Below are positions 1-8,065 of a stretch of DNA of 64,000 nucleotides, one piece after another. Each line of letters starts with the position of its first letter. The stretch's first letter is position 1. This DNA is from Caulobacter segnis ATCC 21756 (GTDB lineage Bacteria > Pseudomonadota > Alphaproteobacteria > Caulobacterales > Caulobacteraceae): NCBI RefSeq assembly GCF_000092285.1, contig NC_014100.1:2232001-2296000 (forward strand), in the 5' to 3' direction. Below the pieces are notes generated by a model. It was given only the letters and a program-made list of their open reading frames with translations. It had not been told where the DNA came from and made no database searches. The position numbers were made by a program, and so were the translations under genes.

Positions 1-210
1 CGCGCCGAGGAGACGCTGAAGGCGATCATCCTCGCGGGGCGGGAAGCCGGCGAGTTCGAGCGCAAGACGCCGATCGACGAGACCTGCGAGGCGATCCTGC
101 TGGCCATGCAGAGCTTCATGAATCCGCTGATGCTCAAGCATAACCTGGAGGGCCTGCCCGAGGATCCCGCCAAGGTGATCAACCTAGTCCTGCGCAGTCT
201 CGCGCCGTAG
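1..210 (+). CDS. TetR-family transcriptional regulator, C-terminal end (partial)
   Basis: The open frame enters from the left edge and ends at TAG 208-210, giving about 69 residues ending in VINLVLRSLAP. The pattern of amphipathic helices (LKAIILAGREAGEFE, then CEAILLAMQSFMNP) resembles the ligand-binding C-terminus of TetR regulators. The DNA-binding N-terminus lies outside the window, so the family call rests on this fragment and its position. It sits directly upstream of an RND efflux operon that has a palindromic operator at its promoter, the usual arrangement for a TetR repressor of a pump. It is probably the local repressor. Confidence 0.65.
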   Translation, partial: RAEETLKAIILAGREAGEFERKTPIDETCEAILLAMQSFMNPLMLKHNLEGLPEDPAKVINLVLRSLAP

Positions 211-236
211 CTTCAACGCTGCGACACAACGACACC

Positions 237-274
237 GATATCGTGACCAGTTGACATATTGGTCACAGGATATC
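237..274 (+). promoter_or_regulatory. Palindromic operator overlapping the efflux promoter
   Basis: Two nested inverted repeats are visible. GTGACCA (243-249) faces TGGTCAC (260-266) across a 10-base spacer, and GATATC occurs on both sides (237-242 and 269-274). A consensus-like -35 hexamer, TTGACA (251-256), lies in the centre. A repressor bound here would block RNA polymerase. The upstream TetR protein is the natural candidate, which is an inference. No strong -10 box is obvious. Confidence 0.6.
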
Positions 275-312
275 AGCTTAAGCGTCTTCCGTTCAGGCAG
301 GACCCTTAAGCC

Positions 313-1401
313 ATGTCGTCTCGAACCCTCGCCGTCGCCCTGCTCTTGGGCGGTCTGGCGCCCCTGGCCGCCTGCGGCGGTAAAGCTGACGCGGACGACC
401 CGCGCACCGCGCCCCCCCTTGTCCGTGTGGCCACGGCGAGCCCGGCGGCAAGCGGCGAGCGGCGGTTCACCGGCATCGTCACGGCGCGCGTCCAGAGCGA
501 CCTAGGCTTCCGGGTTGGTGGCAAGGTCGTGGAACGCCTGGTCGACGCCGGCCAGACGGTTCGCCGCGGCCAGCCGCTCATGCGGATCGACGCCACCGAT
601 TACGCCCTGGCCGTCTCGGCTCAGAACCAGCAGGTCGAAGCCGCGCGGGCGCGGGCCCAGCAGACGGCTTCAGACGAACGTCGCCTACGAGGCCTCGTCG
701 CGGCGGGCGCCGTCTCCGCGATCGCCTATGACCAGGCAAAAGCCGCGGCAGACGCCGCCAAAGCCCAGCTCGACGCCGCCGAGGCCCAGGCGCGCGTGAC
801 CAGCAACGCCGCTGGGTACGCCCTGCTGACCGCCGACGCCGACGGCGTGGTCGTGGAGACCCTGGCCGAGCCCGGCCAGGTCGTAGGCGCTGGCCAGGCC
901 GTCGTTCGCCTGGCGCAGGCCGGTCCCCGCGAGGCCACCATCACCCTGCCCGAGACGGTCCGCCCGGTGGTGGGTTCACAGGCCCGGGCGTTCGGCTTTG
1001 ACGGCGGCGTTGTCGGCCAGGCCAGGCTTCGCCAGCTCTCCGACGCGGCCGACCCGCGAACGCGTACGTTCGAGGCCAAGTACGTGTTGACCGGCGCGGC
1101 CGCGCAGGCCCCGCTAGGCTCGACCATGATCGTGGCGCTGCCCACTCAGTCCGCCCCCGCGACCAAGGGCGTCGAGGCCCCGATCGGGGCGCTCTACGAC
1201 ACCGGCAGGGGCGCTGGCGTGTGGGTGATCAAGCCTGGGGCTTCGACGGTCGAATGGAGGCCCGTGCGCGTAGCCGGCGTCAGCGCCGAAACCGTGACGA
1301 TCACCGATGGCCTTCGCGGCGGCGAACAGTTCGTCGCCTTGGGCGCCCATATGCTGCACCAGGGCCAGCGCGTCCGCGTCCAGACCGGAGCGGCGCGATG
1401 A
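313..1401 (+). CDS. RND efflux periplasmic adaptor subunit (membrane fusion lipoprotein)
   Basis: This 362-residue protein begins with a lipoprotein signal whose lipobox LAAC puts the lipidated cysteine at about residue 21. It then shows the adaptor pattern: a first lipoyl half (FRVGGKVVERLVDAGQTVRRGQPLMRI), an alpha-helical hairpin rich in Ala and Gln, a second lipoyl half (DGVVVETLAEPGQVVGAGQ), and a beta-barrel and membrane-proximal part. Such proteins link an RND pump to an outer-membrane channel. The stop overlaps the pump start (ATGA at 1398-1401), so they are co-translated. AGGAC lies about 9 bases before the ATG. No outer-membrane channel gene follows. Confidence 0.9.
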   Translation: MSSRTLAVALLLGGLAPLAACGGKADADDPRTAPPLVRVATASPAASGERRFTGIVTARVQSDLGFRVGGKVVERLVDAGQTVRRGQPLMRIDATDYALAVSAQNQQVEAARARAQQTASDERRLRGLVAAGAVSAIAYDQAKAAADAAKAQLDAAEAQARVTSNAAGYALLTADADGVVVETLAEPGQVVGAGQAVVRLAQAGPREATITLPETVRPVVGSQARAFGFDGGVVGQARLRQLSDAADPRTRTFEAKYVLTGAAAQAPLGSTMIVALPTQSAPATKGVEAPIGALYDTGRGAGVWVIKPGASTVEWRPVRVAGVSAETVTITDGLRGGEQFVALGAHMLHQGQRVRVQTGAAR

Positions 1402-4400
1402 ACTTCAATCTTTCCGCCCTGGCCGTCCGCGAGCGATCGATCACGCTCTTTCTGATCATCGCCATGACCTTCGCAGGCGCGTTCGCCTTCATGAAGCTCG
1501 GTCGCGCCGAGGATCCCAGCTTCTCGATCAAGGTGATGACGGTCGTCAGCGCCTGGCCCGGGGCGACGGCTCAGGAGATGCAGGACCAGGTCGCCGAGCC
1601 GCTCGAGAAGCGGATGCAGGAGCTGAAGTGGTACGACCGCTCCGAGACCTTCACACGTCCGGGGCTGGCCTTCACCACTCTGACGTTGAAGGATCAAATC
1701 CCAGCCAAGGAACTGCAGGAGCAGTTCTACCAAACCCGCAAGAAAATGGCCGACGAGGCGCCCAACCTGCCCCGCGGCGTGCTGGGGCCGTTCGTCAACG
1801 ACGAGTACGGCGACGTGACCTTCGCGCTCTATGCGCTGAAGGCCAAGGGCGAGCCCCAACGCCTGCTGGTCCGTCAGGCCGAGACCCTGCGCCAACGCCT
1901 TCTGCATGTGCCCGGCGTCAAGAAGGTGCAGATCATCGGCGAGCAGCCCCAGAAGATCTTCGTCGAGTTCAGCCAGGCGCGCCTGGCGACCTTGGGTGTC
2001 AGCCCCCGCGATCTCTTCGCCGCACTGAACGACCGCAACCTCGTCACCCCCGCGGGGTCGATCGAGACGCAAGGCCCGCAGGTGCAGATCCGCCTCGACG
2101 GCGCCATCGACAGCCTGGAGACCATCAAGGAGACGCCGATCGTGGTCGGCGGTCGGACGCTCAAACTCGGCGACATCGCCGACGTCAAGCGCGGCTACGA
2201 GGACCCCGCCACCTTCCTGATCCGCAATGGCGGCGAGCCATCCATCGTGCTGGGCGTGGTGATGAAGGATCGCTTCAACGGCCTGGAGCTGGGCAAGAAC
2301 CTCGAAAAGGAAGCCAAGGCGATCCAGGGCGAGATGCCGCTGGGCATGAGCTTTTCGAAGATCACCGACCAAGCGGTGAACATCCACGAGGCCTACGGCG
2401 AGTTCATGCTGAAGTTCTTCGTGGCCCTGGCCGTGGTCATCGTAGTCAGCCTGATCAGCCTGGGTTTCCGCGTGGGCGTGGTCGTGGCCATGGCCGTGCC
2501 CCTAACCCTGGCTGGCGTCTTCGTGATCATGCTGGTCACCGGCCGCGACTTCGATCGCATCACCCTGGGCGCGCTTATCCTGTCCCTGGGCCTACTGGTC
2601 GACGACGCCATCATCATCATCGAGACGATCGTGGTGAAGATGGAGGAAGGCAAGGACCGCATCTCGGCCGCCACCTATGCCTGGGGACATACGGCCGCCC
2701 CGATGCTGGCCGGCACGCTGGTCACGATCATTGGCTTGATGCCAGTGGGCTTCGCCAAGTCCACGGCGGGCGAATACGCCGGCAACATCTTCTGGGTGGT
2801 CGGCTTCGCCCTGATCACCTCGTGGTTCGTGGCGGTGATCTTCACGCCCTATCTGGGCGTCCTGATGATCCCCAAGATCAAGCCGATCGAAGGCGGACAC
2901 GGGGCGATCTATGACACCCCGCGCTATCGCAAGCTGCGCGCCATGGTCACCTGGACCGTGGTCAACCGCTTCAAGGTCGCGGCTGGCGTTGGTGTGGCCA
3001 TGGTCGTGGCCGTGCTGATGATGGGCGGCGTCAAGCAGCAGTTCTTCCCGCTGTCGGATCGCCCCGAGGTTCTGATCGAGGTGCAGATGCCGGAGGGGCA
3101 GAGCATCGGCTCGACCAGCCAAGCCGTGGCCAAGGTCGAGGCGTGGCTGGCCAAACAGCCGGAAGCCAAGATCTATACGAGCTACATCGGCCAAGGCGCG
3201 CCGCGCTTCTTCCTGGCGATTTCGCCCGAGCTGCCCGACCCGTCGTTCGCCAAGATCGTGGTGCTGACCCCCAATGAAAAGGCGCGCGACGCCCTCAAGA
3301 AGCGCTTCCGCCAGTTCGCGGCCGACGCCTCGGTTCCGGGCGCGAAGCTGCGCGCCACCCAGATCGTCTTCGGCCCGCCCTCGCCGTTCCCGGTCGCTTT
3401 CCGGGTCATGGGGCCGGACGCCAACCGCGTCCGCGACATCGCCGAACAGGTCAAGGACGTGATGCTCCAGAACCCGGGCATGCGTCAGGTCAACACCGAC
3501 TGGGGCGAGCGCACGCCGACCGTCCACTTCGTGCTTGATCAGGACCGTCTGCGCGCCTTTGGCCTGAGCTCCGCCGACGCCTCGCAGCAGCTCCAGTTCC
3601 TGCTGACCGGCGTGCCGGTGACGCAAGTGCGCGAGGACATCCGTTCGGTCGAGGTGGTGGCGCGCACCCGCGACCAGGACCGGCTAGACCCGTCGCGGCT
3701 GGGCGCTTTCACCCTGGTGGGCGCGTCGGGCGAACGCATCCCGCTCGACCAGATCGGCAAGGCCGAGATCCGCATGGAGGATCCCATCCTGCGCCGCCGC
3801 GACCGCATGCCGACCATCACCGCGCGTGGGGATATCGACGAGCGCCTGCAGCCGCCGGACGTTTCGATCGAGGTCCAGAAGTCGCTGCAGCCGATCATCA
3901 AGGCTCTGCGCGGCCGGCTACCGGATCGAAATGGGCGGCTCGATCGAGGAGGCCGGCAAGGCCAACGGCGCCCTAGCCGTGGTCTTCCCGCTAATGTTCA
4001 TCCTGATGATGGTGGTGATCATCTTCCAGGTCCGGTCGCTGTCGGCGATGTGGATGGTGCTTTTGACCGCGCCGCTGGCCCTGGTCGGCGTCGCCCCGAC
4101 CTTGTTGATTTTCCATCAGCCGTTCGGGTTCAACGCGATCCTGGGCCTGATCGCGCTGGCTGGGATCATCATGCGCAACAGCCTGATCCTGATTGGCCAA
4201 ATCCAGATCAATCAGGCCGAGGGGCTGGACCCGTTCCACGCCGTTGTCGAGGCTACCGTCCAACGCGCTCGACCGGTGATCCTGACAGCCTTGGCCGCCG
4301 TGTTCGCCTTCATCCCGCTGACCTTGTCGGTGTTCTGGTCCTCGATGGCCTACACCCTGATCGGCGGCACGATCGGCGGCACCATCCTCACCCTGGTCTT

Positions 4401-4497
4401 CCTGCCAGCGCTCTACGCGATGTGGTTCAGGATCAAGAACGCGCGGCCGGACGGAGCGTCGCGTGAGGCCGGCGAGCCACCAGCCCTGGCTCACTAG
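1398..4497 (+). pseudogene. RND multidrug efflux permease, interrupted by a +1 frameshift
   Basis: The reading frame from ATG 1398 encodes an AcrB-like inner-membrane pump: N-terminal helix (ITLFLIIAMTFAGAFAF), porter domains, and the helix block with GLLVDDAIIIIET, which carries the two adjacent acidic residues of the proton relay. Around 3906-3920 the frame breaks. Up to IIKAL the protein is normal; then homology resumes one frame over with AGYRIEMGGSIEEAGKAN and runs to the stop at 4497 through the last helices. The span of 3100 bases is one more than a multiple of three, as expected for a single extra base, and the restored length is about 1032 residues, normal for the family. Read as is, the product loses its C-terminal transmembrane block. 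A sequencing error cannot be excluded. Confidence 0.85.
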
Positions 4498-4504
4498 CGG
4501 CCTG

Positions 4505-4559
4505 GCGGCCGGCTCGTCGTCATCGCCTCTCCGCCCACGGAGGCGCGCGAGCCGGCCGC
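4505..4559 (+). terminator. Hairpin terminator after the efflux operon
   Basis: A perfect 12-bp stem, GCGGCCGGCTCG (4505-4516) with CGAGCCGGCCGC (4548-4559), starts 8 bases after the pump stop codon. Only a weak T-rich stretch (TTCAACTTTGG) follows, so termination may be inefficient or need help. Confidence 0.6.
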
Positions 4560-4701
4560 TTCAACTTTGGCGGGCTGGCGGATTCCGCTGGCGAACTATC
4601 CGACGCTGGGTCAGGGCTCGCGGTTGATTCACAGGCCTTCGATCTCGGACTTTGTCGCGAAGCAGACCTTCCGAAGGTGCGAAATGAGTCGGAACGGGGC
4701 G

Positions 4702-4823
4702 AAAAATAAGTCGCGCATTTTGGAGTCTGATCGCGTGATTTAGGAGTCAGTCGCGGGTTATGAGGACATCCGGTGTGTCGCGACTATTGAACTCTAGAGT
4801 CGCGACTTAAAGAGTCAGTGACA
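4702..4823. repeat. GANTC-rich intergenic repeat, copy A
   Basis: Three tandem units of about 21 bases share the pattern gtcgcg...tt(t)ggagtc (units begin near 4709, 4730 and 4750). They are followed by a palindromic block at 4786-4823 with core AGTCGCGACT flanked by ACTCT and AGAGT. The unit from 4750 to 4823 aligns with copy B at 19271-19345 with one small indel, and the first units match copy C at 33711-33752. Several GAGTC sites (GANTC, the CcrM methylation sequence) are included. From memory, long intergenic repeats associated with CcrM sites are known in Caulobacter; whether this is one of them is not established here. Confidence 0.7.
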
Positions 4824-5133
4824 AATGCGAAGAGCCAAGCGGGTCCTGCCCTTGAACCTGGCATCGAAGATGGAGATCAGAGCCTCGGTTCGCGGTGGGC
4901 GCATCCTGGTGGCTATCGACACCGTTACTGACGCTGATACGCACTCGATCCTGATCGTCACCGCGACGGAGAGCGCGCTCTCCCCCGCCCGGCCGCTCGT
5001 AGCCTGGAACCGGGGCTTCCTCTAGGATCCCTTTTGGCTTTTGAGATCTTGCAGGAGCGCAAGACACTCCGACTGAGCTATTGCGCCATTTCCAGGCGTT
5101 AGCTCCTCGCCCGAATCCGGACGCTGAGCGGCG
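4824..5133. other. Intergenic stretch without a supported gene
   Basis: Short open frames exist on both strands (for example 4825-5025 plus), but none resembles a known protein. Their residue composition fits random high-GC frames. A segment near 5036-5093 read on the minus strand resembles a tRNA D-arm (GCGCAATAGCTCAGTCGG) but does not complete a tRNA fold. Confidence 0.5.
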
Positions 5134-6054
5134 CTAAGGAGTCCAGACCGGCGGGGATCCGATGGCGGCCCGCAAGGCGTCGATGAAGGCCCGCAGCTTG
5201 GCCGAGGGCTCAGGCAGCGCTCTGAGCAGGAAGATGCCCCTCGGGCGGTCGTTCCAAGGCTCATCATCCAGCTGGAGCCGCGTGAGCTGGCCCTCTCGGA
5301 CATCCGGCCCCGCCACCCAACTGGGCAACAGCGCTGCGCCGACCCCTTCCCTGGCGGCGAGCCGCAGCGCCTCGAAGTCGTCGGATCGGAACACCACCTG
5401 ACCGCAGTTGGGCTGACCAGCCGCGCCGCCCAGAAGGTCCGTCCAGCCCAAGAGATCGGCCCCGTGCAACTTGTCGAGCACCCGATGGCCGCGCAGGTCC
5501 TCGACAGAGCCGGGCGCGCCATATCGGGCCAGATAGTCCGGACTGGCGACCAGTAGTCTCGCTTGATCGGCGAGCTTGGTGGCGATCAGGCCGCTGTCGG
5601 TCAGCTGTCCGATGCGGATGGCCGCGTCCAGGCGATCCAGCACTGGGTCGGCCAGGCGCTCGGTCAGGTCCAGCTCAACCGATAGGCCGGGGTGCTGGCG
5701 CATGAGGGCGCCAGCCACCGGCAGAACGTAGCGCTTGCCGAAGGTGGGAAAGCAGGCGACCCGCAGTACGCCAGCGACCGCGCCGTCAAAGGCGGCGATC
5801 TCGGCGTGCACGTCGACAAGATCGTCGATCAGCCGCTGCCCCCGCTCGAACAGCCTCTGGCCTGCGTCGGTCATCGCCAGAGCCCTGGTCGAGCGAACCA
5901 GCACCCGGACGCCCAAGCCGTGCTCCAGGGCGTCGATCTGCCGGACGATCGCCGAAGGCGTCACCCCCCGACGCCGCGCCGCACCGGAAAAACTGCCGGC
6001 GCGCACGACATCGACAAAGACGGCCACGAACTCGGCGAACCTTGGATCCTTCAT
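5134..6054 (-). CDS. LysR-family transcriptional regulator
   Basis: This 306-residue protein has the LysR winged helix-turn-helix at residues 1-60 (FVDVVRAGSFSGAARRRGVTPSAIVRQIDALE). A periplasmic-binding-like effector domain follows, with typical segments LRVACFPTFGKRYVLPV and GVGAALLPSWVAG. The ATG at 6054 is chosen because GGAG lies 6 bases upstream and the HTH begins at once; a longer open frame upstream is spurious. It is divergent from an unknown protein and a quinone oxidoreductase, sharing the 126-bp gap 6055-6180. It therefore probably controls them in response to a small ligand, which is an inference. Confidence 0.92.
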   Translation of the reverse strand: MKDPRFAEFVAVFVDVVRAGSFSGAARRRGVTPSAIVRQIDALEHGLGVRVLVRSTRALAMTDAGQRLFERGQRLIDDLVDVHAEIAAFDGAVAGVLRVACFPTFGKRYVLPVAGALMRQHPGLSVELDLTERLADPVLDRLDAAIRIGQLTDSGLIATKLADQARLLVASPDYLARYGAPGSVEDLRGHRVLDKLHGADLLGWTDLLGGAAGQPNCGQVVFRSDDFEALRLAAREGVGAALLPSWVAGPDVREGQLTRLQLDDEPWNDRPRGIFLLRALPEPSAKLRAFIDALRAAIGSPPVWTP

Positions 6055-6180
6055 CTTTGCTCCAGGGGCAAAACGGTTGCGGGCAATGGCTGCGTTATCA
6101 CGCGCCGCCCCTGGTCGCATGGTCTGGCTCATCGGACGCGGCGCTTCCGCCCGTCGAGCCAACAACCAGGAGCAACCGTC

Positions 6181-6735
6181 ATGGTCACTGTCCTCGATCG
6201 CATCCTTTCGCAATCGGCCTATAGCCACGAGATCAACGTTCCGATCGAAAAGATCGACATCGCCGACTGGCTGTTCACCCTGCCCGAGGCCGAATACCTG
6301 CGCTGCTGCGCGCCCGATCACATCGCAGCGGGCGTGACCACCACCGACGACGGCCGGCGCATGTCGATCAATGTCGAACAGATCGGCTCGGGCCTGGTGG
6401 TCCAGCACTACGTGGCCGACGAAGCCGGCCCGACCTATTGCCGGATGAACTCGATCTCGGACGTCTTCACCGCCAACGGCCGCACCCAGGTCAATGTCAT
6501 TTGGGAGCTGATCGCCGAAGCCATCGACGACAAGCGCACCCGCTACACCAATCGCGTCACCGCCCACCCCACCGACGTGTTCATGGACTTCCTGGCCGAG
6601 CATGGCCTGGACTACGACCACGCCGCCGCCGCGCGCCAAGCCGCCGGTGGCGACCATAATCGTCGCGAAACCCCGATGTTCGCCGAGAGCATCGCTCGCC
6701 GCGCTCTGGCTCGCGCCGACGAGGCCGTGTCGTGA
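6181..6735 (+). CDS. Conserved-looking protein of unknown function
   Basis: The 184-residue product has no signal peptide or membrane segment. Residues 1-140 alternate short strands and helices (EKIDIADWLFTLPEAEYLRCCAPDH, SINVEQIGSGLVVQHYVADEAG, RTQVNVIWELIAEAIDDKRTRYTNRV). A helix-grip (SRPBCC-like) fold is possible but I cannot confirm it. AGGAG sits 8 bases before the ATG. The stop overlaps the GTG start of the quinone oxidoreductase by four bases, so the two are translationally coupled. Divergence from the LysR gene suggests a LysR-controlled pair. Function not recognised. Confidence 0.8.
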   Translation: MVTVLDRILSQSAYSHEINVPIEKIDIADWLFTLPEAEYLRCCAPDHIAAGVTTTDDGRRMSINVEQIGSGLVVQHYVADEAGPTYCRMNSISDVFTANGRTQVNVIWELIAEAIDDKRTRYTNRVTAHPTDVFMDFLAEHGLDYDHAAAARQAAGGDHNRRETPMFAESIARRALARADEAVS

Positions 6736-7712
6736 GAGCCATCGCCTACGACCGCTTCGGCCCGCCGGATGTCCTCCGGCTGGTCGAGGCGCCCGCTCCG
6801 GAGCCGCGGGCCACGGACCTTCTGGTCCGCGTCGCCGCCGCCGGCGTCAATCGCGCCGACCTGATGCAGCGCACCGGCTTCTACGGTGACCAGAGCTTCG
6901 GCGAGAGCCCCCTGCTGGGCCTGGAGCTCGCCGGCGAAGTCATCGAGGTCGGGGCCGAGGTCACGGGATTCAGCGTGGGAGACCCGGTGATGGCGATCGT
7001 CGGCGGCGGCGCCTATGCGGAGTTCGCCCGGGTCGATCACGGCATGGCCGTCAAGGTTCCGAGCGGACTTCCGCTCGTCCAGGCGGCCGGGGTCATGGAG
7101 GCCTTCGTCACCGCCTGGGAGGCGGTAGCCCATCTGGCCGAAATCCTCCCGGGACAGCGTGTGCTGGTCCACGCCGCGGCCGGCGGCATTGGTTCTGCCG
7201 CGGTGCAGATCGCCCGGGCGCTGGGCGCGAGCGTCTACGCCACAGCCTCGGCCGAGCGGGCGGCGGACGTGCGGCGTCTGGGCGCGGCGGCTGTGATCGA
7301 CTACCGTGTCGTCGACTTCGAGGCCGAGACCCTGCGCCTGACGGACGGAGCTGGCGTGGACGCGGTGATCGACTTCATCGGCGGCGAGTACTTGGCGCGC
7401 AACCTGCGCTGCCTGGCGCCGGGTGGCCGGCTGGTGCAGGTCGGGATCCTCAGCGGCGACGCCGACCCCGCGATCCCGCTGGACCTCCTGCTGCATAACC
7501 ACCTGCGCCTGATCGGCACCGTGATGAAGTCACGCACCCTCGACGAGAAGCGCGCCATGGTCGCCCGCTTCGCCGCCGGCGCGCTGCCGCGCCTTGCGAA
7601 AGGCGAACTGAGGCCAGTGATCGATACGATTCTGCCGCTGGACTTGGCGGCCGAGGCGCATCGGCGGCTGGAGCGTGGCGGCGGCTTCGGCAAGATCATC
7701 CTGGCGCCCTGA
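6732..7712 (+). CDS. NAD(P)H-dependent quinone oxidoreductase (MDR superfamily, PIG3-like)
   Basis: This 326-residue medium-chain dehydrogenase/reductase starts at GTG 6732 inside the previous stop codon. It has the GroES-like N-terminus (MRAIAYDRFGPPDVLRLVEAP, GVNRADLMQRTG) and a Rossmann segment AAAGGIGSAAVQIARALGA for NAD(P)H. The cysteine-rich structural zinc loop of alcohol dehydrogenases is absent, as in quinone oxidoreductases. It also has a typical C-terminal RLERGGGFGKIIL. The likely reaction is NAD(P)H reduction of a quinone or an activated enone. The natural substrate cannot be read from the sequence. Confidence 0.9.
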   Translation: MRAIAYDRFGPPDVLRLVEAPAPEPRATDLLVRVAAAGVNRADLMQRTGFYGDQSFGESPLLGLELAGEVIEVGAEVTGFSVGDPVMAIVGGGAYAEFARVDHGMAVKVPSGLPLVQAAGVMEAFVTAWEAVAHLAEILPGQRVLVHAAAGGIGSAAVQIARALGASVYATASAERAADVRRLGAAAVIDYRVVDFEAETLRLTDGAGVDAVIDFIGGEYLARNLRCLAPGGRLVQVGILSGDADPAIPLDLLLHNHLRLIGTVMKSRTLDEKRAMVARFAAGALPRLAKGELRPVIDTILPLDLAAEAHRRLERGGGFGKIILAP

Positions 7713-7767
7713 GACTTAGGCGGCTCATCGACCGGCAACCGGTTCAACTGCGACGCATGAAGGTCGC

Positions 7768-7983
7768 TTAGTAAGGCCAGCACTTCACGCCCCAACGGCC
7801 CTGTTTGCGCCAATCGCTCGGCTGAAGACTAACGTTCCAGCTCCTGAAACAGCGTTGCGCACGTTGGTGGCCTATGGCCCAATTGAACATGGCGAGATCG
7901 CGGACTCGCCCATTCGCTTTGAGGCGCCGTCTTCTCCCCCAGATGCGCCTGGGCTTGAACGGCGGCTTGGGGCCGAGGATCAC
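7768..7983 (-). pseudogene. Remnant of a short tyrosine-type site-specific recombinase
   Basis: The 71-residue frame begins MILGPKPPFKPRRIW and continues NGRVRDLAMFNWAIGHQ. From memory this closely resembles the N-terminus of a common short integrase family (LGPKPxFKPKxIWxIR...RDLALFNLAIDSKLRGCDL). Similarity fades after about residue 45 and the frame stops after 71. In a neighbouring frame just downstream, SDLHASQ resembles the family motif SRLHASP. The catalytic Arg, His and Tyr region is missing. It looks like a decayed end of a mobile element between two unrelated genes. Confidence 0.6.
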
Positions 7984-8065
7984 GTGCTAGCGCACCGTAC
8001 TTGACCGCGCGAGCAGGAATAGTGGACGCTGCCTGTAGGCTGAGGCCTGGGGTGAAGGATTGTCC

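Noticed and set aside
1194..2387. Long minus-strand frame opposite the RND pump
   Set aside because: His- and Leu-rich shadow of the coding strand; no homology features, typical of high-GC antisense frames.
4825..5025. 66-residue plus-strand frame after repeat copy A
   Set aside because: No recognisable motif; the ribosome site is weak and the frame begins right at the repeat edge.
5036..5093. tRNA-like sequence on the minus strand (GCGCAATAGCTCAGTCGGAGTG with a TCTTGC..GCAAGA stem)
   Set aside because: The D-loop is too short, the anticodon loop has 6 bases, and no T-arm or acceptor pairing follows. At most a relic; more likely chance.
6055..6657. N-terminal extension of the LysR frame up to 6657
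   Set aside because: It crosses the divergent gene and has no family similarity; the HTH starts right after ATG 6054.
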